Source of the DNA: Methylonatrum sp040877625
GTDB lineage: Bacteria; Pseudomonadota; Gammaproteobacteria; Nitrococcales; Aquisalimonadaceae
DNA length: 64,000 bases
Direction of reading: 5' to 3'
Assembly (NCBI GenBank): GCA_040877625.1
Contig: JBBDNK010000034.1
Coordinates: forward strand, 195,266-259,265
Part shown: positions 16,504 through 26,232 of the stretch, piece after piece
How the letters are laid out: each line of letters begins with the position of its first letter
How positions within the stretch are numbered: the first letter of the stretch is position 1
The notes under the pieces: generated by a model
The model's database searches: none
What the model saw: only the letters and a program-made list of their open reading frames with translations
Told to the model about the DNA's origin: nothing
Translations under genes and position numbers: made by a program

Positions 16504-19500
16504 ATGCGGCTGAAAAAAATACGTCTTGCGGGTTTCAAGTCTTTCGTGGACCCCACTACCGTAAATTTGCCGGGACCACTGGTCGGCATCGTCGGCCCCA
16601 ATGGCTGTGGCAAGTCCAACGTCATTGACGCCGTGCGCTGGGTGATGGGCGAGAGTTCCGCGCGCCATCTGCGCGGTGAGTCGATGACCGATGTCATTTT
16701 CAACGGCTCCAGCAGTCGCAAGCCGGTCAGTCAGGCTTCCATCGAACTGGTCTTCGACAACACCGACGGCACCATCGGAGGGCAGTACGCCAGCTACGCG
16801 GAAATATCCGTCAAACGGCAGGTAAACCGGGACGGTCAATCGCAGTACTTCCTGAATGGCACCCGGTGCCGCCGTCGCGATGTGACTGACGTATTCCTTG
16901 GTACGGGTCTGGGGCCGCGCAGCTATTCCATCATCGAGCAGGGCATGATCTCCAGGATCATCGAGGCCAAGCCGGAGGAGCTCAGGGTCTACCTTGAAGA
17001 GGCTGCCGGCATCTCGCTTTACAAGGAACGCCGTCGTGAGACCGAGCGTCGCATCCGCGATACCCGGGAAAACATGGACCGACTCAACGATGTCCGGGAA
17101 GAAGTGGGTGTGCAGTTGGAGAAGCTGAAGCGACAGGCGCAGACGGCGGAGCGCTACAAGACGCTGAAGCAGGAGGAGCGGCAGCTACGCGCCGAGTTGC
17201 TGGCCTTGCGGCTGCGCGAGCTGACGGATGCCTTGAGCAGTTGCGATCGGGATCTGCAAGGGCGAGAAACCGCGCTCGAGGGTGCGATCAGCCGCCAGCG
17301 CGGTTCCGAGCGTGGCATGGTGGCGGCGCGCGAGCAGCAGACCGAGTTCGGTGAGCAACTCAATGTCGTGCAGGGCCAGTATTACGGCCTGGGCAGTGAT
17401 ATTGCGCGGCTCGAGCAACAGATAACGCACCACCGCGAGCTGGGCCAACGGCGTGCCGAGGATCTGGCCGCCAGCACCGAGGCGCTGAGCGAGCTGGAGC
17501 GAACCCTGGCCGATGATCGGGAAAAGCGGCAGGTGCTGGAGAGTCGGCTTGAAGACCTGCGACCGGAGCTTGAGGAGGCGGACGCACTGGAGGCTGAGGC
17601 ATCCGATCAGGTCATCGAATCGCAGCAGGCGCTGGACGACTGGCAGGCCGCCTGGGACGATTTCAATGAACAGGCTGCCGGTACGCTTCAGGAAGCACAG
17701 GTGGAACGCACGCGAATAGAGCACCTGGAACAGCGGCAGCAGGAATTCGATCGTCGACGGGAGCGCCTGAGCGCGGAGCGCGATGCCCTGGATCCTGTTG
17801 CCCTGGAAGATGAGATCGAAGAGATGCTGGGTGAGGAACTGGCACTCGGTGAACAGCGCGACCGCGTTGCCGAGGAGCTGCAGCACCTGGAAACCCGTCT
17901 GGCCGAAATCGTCGAACAGGAGCAGGAGCAGGCCAATGTACTGCAGGATCTCCGTGGCGACGGTCAGAAGCGCCAGGCCCAGCTGACCTCACTGGATACG
18001 TTACAGCAAAACGCACTGGCCGAGTCTGACGGCCCGGTAGCTGACTGGCTGAACAGGTATGGACTGGATGGCGCCGGGCGCCTGGCGCATGCCTTGAGCG
18101 TTGATGCCGGCTGGGAAGTTGCCGTTGAGACTGTACTGGCCGATCGGCTGCAGACGGTTTGCGTTGATGGAGTGACATTGGATGCCGAGGCCTTGTCCGG
18201 GCTAAGTCACGGCGACGTGACGCTGCTTGATACTGCGCGTGAGGCTGGTGCTCCGGCTGCGTCGGTACATGCCGCGCCACGTTTGCTGGATTGCGTTCGA
18301 GCGCCCTGGGCACTGGAGGATCTGCTTGGCGGGATCTATTGCGCGGACAGCCTGGAGCAGGCAACGGCCCTGCGGGACGCGCTGGGTGCAACCGAGTCGG
18401 TTGTGACGCCGGACGGGCACTGGCTTGGGCGGCGCTGGTACCGGATCACCGGTGACGGTGATCAGCAGCACGGGGTACTCGCCAGAGAACGGGAGATCGC
18501 TCACCTCCGTGAGCGGCTTGAATCCGACGGCCGCCGGATTGAAGAGCAGGAACTCCAACTGCGTGAATTGCGGGAGCGCAGGCTTGACCTGGACGAGGAT
18601 CGACAGCGGCTGCAGGACGAACGTGATCAGATCGGTGACCGGCTTTCGGCACTGCGTGGTCGCCGGGAAAGCCGCCAGCATCGGCTCGACGATGTGCGGG
18701 AACGCCATGACCGGCTGGCGGAGGAGATTGAGGACACAGCGGAGCAGAGCCGCACCGCTGGTGAGAGCATCCGCGAGGCGCGAGGCCGATTACAGGAGGC
18801 GCTGGATCGGGGCGAGGCGTTTGACGTTCGCCGCGCGGAGCTGCAGGAAGCCCGGGAAAGCCGGCAACAGGCGGTGACGGATGCCAGGGAGATCATGCGG
18901 CAGCGACGGGAGCTCCGTCATGAACTGCTGTTGAAACTGGAAAATGCCGGGACTGCCCGGGAGGCAATTGTCGAGCAGGTGGCCAGACTTGAATCCCAGC
19001 GCGCGCGATTGACTGAACGTGCCGAAGAGCTGCGGGCCGTGAGCGAGGCGGAGGGCGATCCTACCGTCGAGATGGAACAGGAACGCGAGCAGCTGCTGCG
19101 GCAGCGGCTGGAGGCGGAGCGCCAGCTCAACGAAGCACGCAGCCGGCTGGGCGAGGTGGATCAGCGCCTGCGCGAACTGGAGCAGGCGCGGGTGACCGCG
19201 GAAAACGAGGCCGACAGCCTGCGTCAGGAGCTCGAAGCGGCCAGGCTGCACCAACAGGAACTGCGGGTACGTCGGCAGACCCAGGCCGAGCAACTGGCGG
19301 AACTGGGTTACGACCTCGATACCCTGCAGCGCAATCTGCCTGAACAGGCCGACGAGCGCACCTGGCTACAGCGGTTGGCGGATGTGGAAAACCGCATCAA
19401 CCGTCTGGGCAGCATCAATCTGGCCGCCATCGAAGAGCACGAGACCCTGGCCGAGCGCAAGGGCTACCTGGATCAGCAGTACGATGATCTGAATGAAGCC

Positions 19501-20022
19501 CTGGAAACCCTGGATACCGCCATCCGTCGCATTGACCGGGAAACCCGCGCCCGGTTCAAGGATACATTCGACCGCGTCAATGCCGGATTGAGCCGCATGT
19601 ACCCGCGCCTGTTCGGTGGCGGCGAAGCCTACCTGGAACTGACCGGGGAGGATCTGCTCGATACCGGGGTCACCATCCTGGCGCGCCCGCCCGGCAAGCG
19701 TATTACCAACATTCACCTGCTTTCAGGTGGTGAAAAGGCAATGACCGCGGTGGCCCTGATCTTCGCCATTTTCGAGTTGAATCCGGCGCCGTTCTGCATG
19801 CTGGATGAAGTCGATGCGCCGCTGGACGAAGCCAACGTCGGGCGATTCGGCCAACTGGTGCAAGAGATGTCAAACCGGGTACAGTTCATTTTCATAACCC
19901 ACAACAAGTCCACCATGGAGATTGCCACCCACCTGATGGGTGTGACCATGCACGAGGCCGGGGTTTCCCGCCTGGTGGCCGTGGATGTGGACGAGGCCGC
20001 GGAAATGGTCATGGCGGTCTGA
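16504..20022 (+). CDS. smc: Chromosome partition protein SMC
   Basis: SMC is the ATPase arm of the SMC-ScpAB condensin that organises and segregates the chromosome. The 1172-residue protein has an N-terminal head with Walker A G-P-N-G-C-G-K-S-N (about 32-40), two long coiled coils, a hinge around residues 510-660, and a C-terminal head with L-L-S-G-G-E-K (signature) and M-L-D-E-V-D-A-P-L-D (Walker B). The start is the ATG at 16504, where M-R-L-K-K-I-R-L-A-G-F-K-S-F matches the family; an open extension to 16183 does not. Its partners scpA and scpB lie at 32732-34212. zipA follows, as in Pseudomonas. Confidence 0.97.
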   Translation: MRLKKIRLAGFKSFVDPTTVNLPGPLVGIVGPNGCGKSNVIDAVRWVMGESSARHLRGESMTDVIFNGSSSRKPVSQASIELVFDNTDGTIGGQYASYAEISVKRQVNRDGQSQYFLNGTRCRRRDVTDVFLGTGLGPRSYSIIEQGMISRIIEAKPEELRVYLEEAAGISLYKERRRETERRIRDTRENMDRLNDVREEVGVQLEKLKRQAQTAERYKTLKQEERQLRAELLALRLRELTDALSSCDRDLQGRETALEGAISRQRGSERGMVAAREQQTEFGEQLNVVQGQYYGLGSDIARLEQQITHHRELGQRRAEDLAASTEALSELERTLADDREKRQVLESRLEDLRPELEEADALEAEASDQVIESQQALDDWQAAWDDFNEQAAGTLQEAQVERTRIEHLEQRQQEFDRRRERLSAERDALDPVALEDEIEEMLGEELALGEQRDRVAEELQHLETRLAEIVEQEQEQANVLQDLRGDGQKRQAQLTSLDTLQQNALAESDGPVADWLNRYGLDGAGRLAHALSVDAGWEVAVETVLADRLQTVCVDGVTLDAEALSGLSHGDVTLLDTAREAGAPAASVHAAPRLLDCVRAPWALEDLLGGIYCADSLEQATALRDALGATESVVTPDGHWLGRRWYRITGDGDQQHGVLAREREIAHLRERLESDGRRIEEQELQLRELRERRLDLDEDRQRLQDERDQIGDRLSALRGRRESRQHRLDDVRERHDRLAEEIEDTAEQSRTAGESIREARGRLQEALDRGEAFDVRRAELQEARESRQQAVTDAREIMRQRRELRHELLLKLENAGTAREAIVEQVARLESQRARLTERAEELRAVSEAEGDPTVEMEQEREQLLRQRLEAERQLNEARSRLGEVDQRLRELEQARVTAENEADSLRQELEAARLHQQELRVRRQTQAEQLAELGYDLDTLQRNLPEQADERTWLQRLADVENRINRLGSINLAAIEEHETLAERKGYLDQQYDDLNEALETLDTAIRRIDRETRARFKDTFDRVNAGLSRMYPRLFGGGEAYLELTGEDLLDTGVTILARPPGKRITNIHLLSGGEKAMTAVALIFAIFELNPAPFCMLDEVDAPLDEANVGRFGQLVQEMSNRVQFIFITHNKSTMEIATHLMGVTMHEAGVSRLVAVDVDEAAEMVMAV

Positions 20023-20097
20023 GGGATTGACCAGGTAACAGGGAACTTTCCGGGCGTGGTATTGCCAACGCCGCAACGACAGGAATACGGCAGGCTT

Positions 20098-20946
20098 ATG
20101 GATACTTTGCGGTGGATACTGCTGATTCTCGGGGTGCTGGTCGTAGCCGGCCTGTACGGCTATTACCGCTGGCAGGAGGATGGCTTCGGCGGCGCCGGCA
20201 AACGGCGTCAGCGGCACCGCGGGGATCATGATGTCGACGCGGCGCTTCGAGATCTTGAAGACCTGGTTATTGGCGATCCTGAAGACGCCGATCCCGTTGA
20301 CTCGGATCTGGAAATTGCCCCTCGGGAGACGCGTGCCGTGGCGGACTGGGATGATCCTGAAGAAACCGTGTCCGCGCCTCGGGTACGGCCGTCCGCCGGC
20401 CAGGCCCGCGCATCCGCGTCGGCGACCACCGCTGAACCGCCCGATGCGGAAGACATGTTAGTGAGTGATTCGCTGGAGTCGGACCCGGCATGGCAGGATG
20501 CCGGGGAAAAGATTGTGGTGCTGCACGTTACCGCCGGCAAGGGCTACCTGTTTACCGGTCCGGCGCTGTTGGATTCTCTCGAACGCATTGGCCTGCGCCA
20601 TGGCATGCACGGCATTTATCACTGGATGCTGTCGGCGCACAGCGGCAGCACGCCCATGTTCAGCGTCGCCAACATGGTCGAGCCTGGTCAGTTCGATCCC
20701 GACCAGGCAGAGGACATGGAAACGCCCGGTGTGGCCATGTTCATGCAGCTTCCCGGCCCCTTCGACGGGCTGACGGCCTTCGAACGCATGCTGGAGACGG
20801 CCCGCCGGCTTGCCGATGAACTTGACGGCCAGATCCTGGACGCTCAGCGCTGCGATCTCAATGCCCAGGCTATCGAGCACATCCGCGAAGATCTGCGGGA
20901 ATATCGCCGCAAGGCCCACCTGGCGGCACGCAAGAGCAGGGCGTAG
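20098..20946 (+). CDS. zipA: Cell division protein ZipA
   Basis: ZipA anchors FtsZ filaments to the inner membrane. The 282-residue protein has an N-terminal membrane helix (about 4-23), a short basic segment, a Pro/Ala/Asp-rich linker (about 40-130) and the C-terminal FtsZ-binding domain (about 140-270), with G-K-G-Y-L-F-T-G and F-S-V-A-N-M-V-E-P-G. The start is the ATG at 20098, giving M-D-T-L-R-W-I-L-L-I-L-G; earlier in-frame codons would put a charged stretch before the anchor. It follows smc by 75 bp. In relatives ligA comes next; here four other genes intervene. Confidence 0.93.
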   Translation: MDTLRWILLILGVLVVAGLYGYYRWQEDGFGGAGKRRQRHRGDHDVDAALRDLEDLVIGDPEDADPVDSDLEIAPRETRAVADWDDPEETVSAPRVRPSAGQARASASATTAEPPDAEDMLVSDSLESDPAWQDAGEKIVVLHVTAGKGYLFTGPALLDSLERIGLRHGMHGIYHWMLSAHSGSTPMFSVANMVEPGQFDPDQAEDMETPGVAMFMQLPGPFDGLTAFERMLETARRLADELDGQILDAQRCDLNAQAIEHIREDLREYRRKAHLAARKSRA

Positions 20947-21048
20947 CCGGCTACCACCCGCATTCCTCCGTTTTCCCCCTTTCTCCTTAATGAGACGCGG
21001 CATCATGGTGTCGTTGAATATCTGGTTGCAAACGCGAATCATTATCAC

Positions 21049-21061
21049 TACGATCATCGTA
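21049..21061. promoter_or_regulatory. Palindromic candidate operator upstream of sufE
   Basis: TACGAT-C-ATCGTA is a perfect 6-bp inverted repeat around a single base, lying 26 bp before the sufE ATG. The preceding AATCATTATCACTACGATCATC partly resembles a Fur-type AT-rich site. Regulation by iron or iron-sulfur status would suit sufE, but this is a weak inference from sequence. Confidence 0.35.
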
Positions 21062-21087
21062 CAGTCAGCTATCTTGAGGAATGCAGT

Positions 21088-21567
21088 ATGGACAGTCACC
21101 TGCCCATCGACCGCAAACAGCGGGAATTGGTGGAAGAGTTCCTGCGGCTGGATGACTGGACGGTCCGTTATGAGCATCTCATGCGACTGGGTGAGCGCCT
21201 GCCTCCCTTTCCGGAGGCCTGGCGGCAGGCAGGCAACAGGGTGCATGGATGCGCCTCGTTGCTCTGGTTGCGTGGTCTGGGTGAGCCGGGGTGCCTGATC
21301 TACCGCGGTGCCAGCGACTGCCCGATGGATGCAGGTTTGCTGGCCATGGCGCTAAGCGTTTATTCCGGCCAGCCGGCCGCGGACATCGTGGCTTCGCCAC
21401 CCCGGTTCATATTCGCTCTGGGCTTGCCGTCACGGTTGAGTATGAATCGTTTGCAGGGGCTGGAGCGGTTGGTCGAGCGTATCCGTCGGTTCGCGCTGCA
21501 GCGGCTGATGCAGACGCATGTGCCAGTGACGCTGAACAGAGGCCGGGAACAGCGATTGGCCAGATGA
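21088..21567 (+). CDS. sufE: SufE/CsdE-family sulfur acceptor
   Basis: SufE-type proteins accept persulfide sulfur from a cysteine desulfurase and pass it to iron-sulfur assembly. The 159-residue protein has the conserved active-site cysteine in V-H-G-C-A-S-L-L-W-L (about residue 55) and the usual helical start E-L-V-E-E-F-L-R-L-D-D-W-T-V-R-Y-E. The last 25 residues are a basic extension. The family normally sits beside sufS or csdA, but no desulfurase is in this window, so it acts at a distance. TTGAGGAATGC precedes the ATG. It is convergent with spoVR. Confidence 0.9.
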   Translation: MDSHLPIDRKQRELVEEFLRLDDWTVRYEHLMRLGERLPPFPEAWRQAGNRVHGCASLLWLRGLGEPGCLIYRGASDCPMDAGLLAMALSVYSGQPAADIVASPPRFIFALGLPSRLSMNRLQGLERLVERIRRFALQRLMQTHVPVTLNRGREQRLAR

Positions 21568-21590
21568 CTTAAGGAGACGGAAGCCGATGT

Positions 21591-23024
21591 CTATCTGGCG
21601 TCGGCTTCCACCACCTTGGGTTCGCCGGCATGGTCCACGGTTTCCAGGCGCACGTTCCTGTGCCAGACACGCTGGATATATTCGAGCACTTTACGCGCTC
21701 GGGTGAGATCCAGCCCGCGGCCATCGGTTTCATGGTCATGGGCGAGGGTGAGACTGCCGTCCAGTCCGAGAGATCTCACATGTATTCGCGGTGCTCCGTA
21801 ATTGAATTTGGGTGAGAGGATATTCTCACGCAGGGTATTGATGTCGCGGTCCTTGACGATGTAGCGTTCCTCGCCGCCGGCGCCGGGACGGCGCGCATAG
21901 TTGAACAGCTTCAGCTCGGCCGCGAGGTCGTCATCCAGATAATTGCGGATGAAGCTGAAGTCGTCTTCCTCGGCGCGGATGCGTTTTGCTGCATCCAGGC
22001 CCATGTCCGCGACAATCCGCTCCCACATCGTGAAGCCCAGGTGATAGGGGTTAACGGACAGGGATACCGCCTCCTTGCCGGCATAGGGCCTGACGACGTC
22101 AGAGTGGGTCTTGATGGCGTCCAGGTAGATCTGGTTGGGCAGAAAATTGGCTTCCCGCAGCAAGCGTGCGTGCCAGTAGCTGGCCCAGCCTTCGTTCATG
22201 ATCTGGCAGGCGAAGACCGGATAGAAATAGAACGATTCTTCTCGCACCGCGAGAAAGATATCCCGCTCCCAGTCCGCCAACTCCGGCCCGTAATGGGCAA
22301 TGAACCAGAGCAGATCATACTCCGGATGCGGCGGAACGCGTGGTCGCTCGGCCGCGACCGGACGGCTGGGCGCCTCTTCTCCGGGCAAGTCCTGATAGCG
22401 CTTTTCGAAGCTGCCGGCGGCCGGTGCTTTCGGCTGCCTGGGCCGCACGGTGGTCGCGGGGTAGAGGTCGCGGTGCAGGCCCTTGTTGATGTCGATGTTC
22501 TGCTCCAGGGCGAGTGCGGCGTCCAGTACCGCCTCAACCCGAGCCTGGCCGTGATCCTCGATGGCATTGTGGATGCGATTGGCGCGGGCGGCGGCCTGCT
22601 CGACGATGTGGTAGCCGACGTCGCGTTGCATGCGCTCAAAGAGCTGATTGTTACGGGAGAAGTCCGCGTGCCCCAGCACATGCGCGGTGACCAGTGTGTT
22701 TTCGGCCAGGGCGTTGTCATCTACAAGATAGGCGCGGTTGGGATTGCCCGGAAACACGACCTCGAAGATACGGGAATGCCCCATGCGATGCTGCACATAC
22801 TGGTAAATATACCGTACGCCAAACGACCAGTGCGGCATCCGGACAGGCAGGCCGTAGACCGCTACTTCCATCATGAAGGTATTGGGGACGAGCTCGAAAT
22901 CAACCGGATAGAAGTCCAGGCCGTGGTCCCTGGCCAGGCCCTCGATCTTCGGTGCGTATTCCTCCAGCTGATCGTTGCTGAAGACCGCGTGGTCGTGGGC
23001 GTGATGCGGGTGATCGTGTGCCAT
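21591..23024 (-). CDS. spoVR: SpoVR/YcgB-family protein
   Basis: A 477-residue member of the SpoVR/YcgB family, stress- and stationary-phase proteins of uncertain chemistry that occur with YeaH and PrkA. The conserved core is present, with H-W-S-F-G-V-R-Y-I-Y-Q near residue 55 and the C-terminal D-G-S-L-T-L-A-H-D-H segment. AGGAGAG about 9 bases before the ATG at 23024 sets the start; the frame extends further upstream only as a shadow of yeaH. The first 13 residues contain six His in pairs (M-A-H-D-H-P-H-H-A-H-D-H), an unusual metal-binding-like tail. It is the last gene of prkA-yeaH-spoVR. Confidence 0.93.
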   Translation of the reverse strand: MAHDHPHHAHDHAVFSNDQLEEYAPKIEGLARDHGLDFYPVDFELVPNTFMMEVAVYGLPVRMPHWSFGVRYIYQYVQHRMGHSRIFEVVFPGNPNRAYLVDDNALAENTLVTAHVLGHADFSRNNQLFERMQRDVGYHIVEQAAARANRIHNAIEDHGQARVEAVLDAALALEQNIDINKGLHRDLYPATTVRPRQPKAPAAGSFEKRYQDLPGEEAPSRPVAAERPRVPPHPEYDLLWFIAHYGPELADWERDIFLAVREESFYFYPVFACQIMNEGWASYWHARLLREANFLPNQIYLDAIKTHSDVVRPYAGKEAVSLSVNPYHLGFTMWERIVADMGLDAAKRIRAEEDDFSFIRNYLDDDLAAELKLFNYARRPGAGGEERYIVKDRDINTLRENILSPKFNYGAPRIHVRSLGLDGSLTLAHDHETDGRGLDLTRARKVLEYIQRVWHRNVRLETVDHAGEPKVVEADAR

Positions 23025-23043
23025 GGCGGCGTGGCTCTCCTGA

Positions 23044-24222
23044 TCAGGCCGCTTCTCCCGCCTGGCGGCGGAAGAAGGTGCGAATGGCTTCCCATATATC
23101 GCTGTCCGCGTGCACCGTATAGCTGCCCACCGGACAGTTGCGAGCTTCCAGCGATCTGAACAGACGGCCGGTCTCCGAGCGGGAGGACTCGAAGCGGTTC
23201 TGCGGCGTTTCCACGAACCCCATGAAATTGACGGAACCCGCCAGTTCCAGCAGCAGCCCCTCGGCCGCGTGCCGGTCATCGGCGAAGTTATCGCCGTCGG
23301 ATGCATAGAAGACATACTGGTTGTAATGGGCTGGATCAAAACGGTCGGTAAAGACGTCCCGCACCAGCTTGAAGGCACTGGAGGCAACCGTACCGCCGGT
23401 GGCGCTGATCTGAAAGAATTCCTCTTCGGTGAATTCCCAGGCCTCATTGGTATGAGCAATGAACACGGTTTCCAGGCTGCCGTACTGGCGCCTTAGACCC
23501 TGACTTGCCCAGAAGAAAAATGCCTTGGCGAGTTTTCGCCGTGCCGGATCCATGCTGGCCGAAACATCCAGCACGAAGGCCACCACGGCATTGGTGGATG
23601 GCCGCCGACGCCGGGCGAGCTGTCTGTAGCGCAAATCATCGTTCGTGAACGGCAGCGGGTCCGTTTGCGACGCGCGGCGCTTGATGGCCTCCTTCGCCGT
23701 GCGCCGCCGGTCAAGCCGGGCGCGAGGGCCGCGCCGGTCCCAGCCTTCCGAGACGAGCTGCTCGTCGGTGAGCGCATCGGTGCTCTTGGGGCGCAGGTCC
23801 GGAAGCTGCAACTCATCCCAGAGCCAGTCAACGATATCGTCCACTTTCAGCTCGAGCACAAACCGGTATTCGCCGCCGCCGCTGCCCCCCGTGCCACCAC
23901 TGTCGCCCTGACCGCGGGACTGCCCGCGACGGTAGACGTCCCCCGGTTTGCCGGCACCCTGGCCGACACCGTCGTCCTGATGCTGATCGCGGAGGCGGAA
24001 ACGGTAATGTTCAAGGAAGCGCACGGGTACGTGCAGGCGACGTTCGCCGGAACCGGTGAGGACGTCACTGCCCGCAATCAGATCGGGCAGTTGTTCCCGT
24101 ACCGACTCCCTGACCTTCTCGTTGTGTCGCAACCAGTCGCGAGCACCGCGGGAAAAAAGGTCATACCAGCGATTCTGGATCGCCATGCGGGAGACGCGAC
24201 GGTTACGGTCATTGAAGCTCAT
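23044..24222 (-). CDS. yeaH: YeaH/YhbH-family protein (DUF444) with VWA-like domain
   Basis: A 392-residue DUF444 protein. The second half carries a von Willebrand A-like fold with F-V-L-D-V-S-A-S-M-D (MIDAS-type D-x-S-x-S) at about residue 215 and A-S-D-G-D-N-F-A-D-D further on. Between about 80 and 120 is a Gly/Gln/Arg-rich low-complexity linker typical of the family. It works with the PrkA kinase in stress and starvation responses in enterobacteria (yeaG-yeaH). It lies 19 bp before spoVR and 54 bp after prkA on the same strand. Confidence 0.93.
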   Translation of the reverse strand: MSFNDRNRRVSRMAIQNRWYDLFSRGARDWLRHNEKVRESVREQLPDLIAGSDVLTGSGERRLHVPVRFLEHYRFRLRDQHQDDGVGQGAGKPGDVYRRGQSRGQGDSGGTGGSGGGEYRFVLELKVDDIVDWLWDELQLPDLRPKSTDALTDEQLVSEGWDRRGPRARLDRRRTAKEAIKRRASQTDPLPFTNDDLRYRQLARRRRPSTNAVVAFVLDVSASMDPARRKLAKAFFFWASQGLRRQYGSLETVFIAHTNEAWEFTEEEFFQISATGGTVASSAFKLVRDVFTDRFDPAHYNQYVFYASDGDNFADDRHAAEGLLLELAGSVNFMGFVETPQNRFESSRSETGRLFRSLEARNCPVGSYTVHADSDIWEAIRTFFRRQAGEAA

Positions 24223-24276
24223 GGCCTCTCCCGGAGTAGGCGGCCGGCGGTCGGGTGCCGCCGGCCCGGATCGACA

Positions 24277-26232
24277 TCATTCCTGCGACATCAATGTAGT
24301 GACGTAGTTGAGCGCCTCCCTGGCACTGTAGTCGTCATAGCCATATTCCCTGATCAGCCGCTCGGCGACCGCGGATACCTTCTGCTTCGCCTCTTCGTCC
24401 GGCCGGGTACTGGAGGTCACCAGTCGGAGCACGTCCCGACGCTCCTCGAACAGGTATTGCTCAATGGCCTCCTGCAGGCGCGAGTGACTGGCAAGCGTGA
24501 AACTGTCTCCGCGCTTGTAGGCGCCCATGGCCTTGCGGACCACTTCCTGGCGGAAAGAATGTTTGCCGGCATCGGAAATGTTGATCTTCTCCTCCACCCC
24601 GCGCAGGAAGCGTTCATCGGCATCGCGCTCCTCACCGGTGATGGGATCCGAAACCTGGCGGTTGTCGAGTACCGCTTCGACTTCGTCCAGATACTTGTCC
24701 AGCAAATCCTGGGCTTCCTGTTCAAAGGAAACGAACAAGGCCTTGTGCACGTCCTCCTTGACCCAGCGGTTGTAGAAATCCTTGCGCGTGGTCACCAGCA
24801 GATCCACCCAGGCCTTCTTCTGCTTGCTGTCCATGCGCGCATCGGATTCGATAGTGTCCTTCAGAGCCAGCAAGACGTCGATGGCGGTCAGGCTCTTGTT
24901 CTCACTGCTGCTGATGGCGCCAGCCAGGGCATTGACCACGAAACGCGGGCTGACACCTTCCATGCCTTCGTCCGGATTCTCGTTGCGGATCTTGTCCACT
25001 TCGGACGTGGAAATGCCTTCGACGTCTTCGCCGGCGTGCACACGAACCTTGCGGGAGAGGTCCAGATCCGGCCGCTCTGATGGCTTCAGCCGGGTCAGCA
25101 CGGCGAATACGGCGGCCACCTGCAAGGCATGCGGGTCGAGATGTACCTCCCGGAAGGTCGGCGTGGAGGAGGTGAGCTTTTCGTAGATGCGCGCTTCCGC
25201 GGGATAACGCAGGGTATAGGGCACCTGGATGATCACCATGCGGTCCAGCAGTGCTTCGTTCTCTTTCTCCTGGAGGAATTTCCGGAACTCCGCCAGATTG
25301 GTATGGGCGACGATGGTCTCGTCCATATGGATCAGCGGAAAACGTGACACCTTGATGTTTTTTTCCTGGGTCAGGGTCAGCAGCAGGTAGAGGAACTCCC
25401 GCTTCACCTTGAGGATCTCGATCATCTCAAGCATGCCACGGCTGGCGGCATAGACGGCACCGGACCAGGACCAGGCACGGGGGTTACCTTCGTCGCCGTA
25501 CTGCGCCACCTTGGACAGGTCCACCGACCCCACCAGATCGGCGATGTCCGCGGTGGTCGGGTCATGGGGTGCATAAGTGCCCACGCCGATGCGGCCGGCC
25601 TCGCTGATGAAGATGCGCTCCACCGGGACCTTGGTGAAATCGCCTTCGTATTCCTCCTCGAGCAGGGTGCGGGCGTAGGGGGACAGTTCTCCCTCGATGT
25701 TGATGCCGAATGTGTCCCGGAACTCACCGCGCTTGCTGTGGGGGATCAGCAGCAACGGGTTCTCGTGCACCGGGCTACCCTTGATTGCGTAGATGGCGCC
25801 GTCCTCGGTCAGGCTGTACTCCTCCAGGCCGCGTTTGAGCAGTGTTACCAGGCTGGATTTGCCGCCGGAGGGCGGGCCGAGCAACAGCAGCAGCCGGCGG
25901 CCGACTTCCGAACCCTCACTGGCAGCCTTGAAATAGTTGGCGACCCGCTCCAGAGACTCGTCCATGCCGAACAGGTCACTTGAGAACAGATCATAACGCG
26001 TGAGGGCCTCGCCTTCCTCCTCACGCTTCGCGCCGTGCCAGCGGATCATGTCCCAGATGTACTGATGGCTGGTGCGGGCGAGCGCCTCGGGTGCCTGAGG
26101 CAGCATGTCCCTCATGAATTGGTCAAACGTACCCTCCCAGTGTCTGGCCTTATGCTGCTTGGTGTAGCTGACAAGCGAATCGACAAAGGCCTTCTGACTG
26201 GAGCTATCGTGCTGCTGGTCTTTTTTCACCAT
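24277..26232 (-). CDS. prkA: PrkA serine protein kinase (YeaG)
   Basis: A 651-residue PrkA/YeaG protein, an AAA-type ATPase with a C-terminal kinase-like domain involved in stationary-phase and nitrogen stress. Walker A is G-P-P-S-G-G-K-S-S (about 118-126); the AAA core includes a sensor-like M-D-E-T-I-V-A-H-T-N segment. Length matches the family (about 640). The gene leads the prkA-yeaH-spoVR set. A GGAGGGT sequence lies just upstream of the ATG. In enterobacteria the operon depends on RpoS; no RpoS promoter could be confirmed here. Confidence 0.95.
   Translation of the reverse strand: MVKKDQQHDSSSQKAFVDSLVSYTKQHKARHWEGTFDQFMRDMLPQAPEALARTSHQYIWDMIRWHGAKREEEGEALTRYDLFSSDLFGMDESLERVANYFKAASEGSEVGRRLLLLLGPPSGGKSSLVTLLKRGLEEYSLTEDGAIYAIKGSPVHENPLLLIPHSKRGEFRDTFGINIEGELSPYARTLLEEEYEGDFTKVPVERIFISEAGRIGVGTYAPHDPTTADIADLVGSVDLSKVAQYGDEGNPRAWSWSGAVYAASRGMLEMIEILKVKREFLYLLLTLTQEKNIKVSRFPLIHMDETIVAHTNLAEFRKFLQEKENEALLDRMVIIQVPYTLRYPAEARIYEKLTSSTPTFREVHLDPHALQVAAVFAVLTRLKPSERPDLDLSRKVRVHAGEDVEGISTSEVDKIRNENPDEGMEGVSPRFVVNALAGAISSSENKSLTAIDVLLALKDTIESDARMDSKQKKAWVDLLVTTRKDFYNRWVKEDVHKALFVSFEQEAQDLLDKYLDEVEAVLDNRQVSDPITGEERDADERFLRGVEEKINISDAGKHSFRQEVVRKAMGAYKRGDSFTLASHSRLQEAIEQYLFEERRDVLRLVTSSTRPDEEAKQKVSAVAERLIREYGYDDYSAREALNYVTTLMSQE

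Noticed and set aside
23025..23459. 145-codon in-frame extension upstream of spoVR
   Set aside because: It overlaps yeaH entirely, is Ser/Arg/Pro-rich without homology, and the ATG at 23024 has a strong ribosome binding site.
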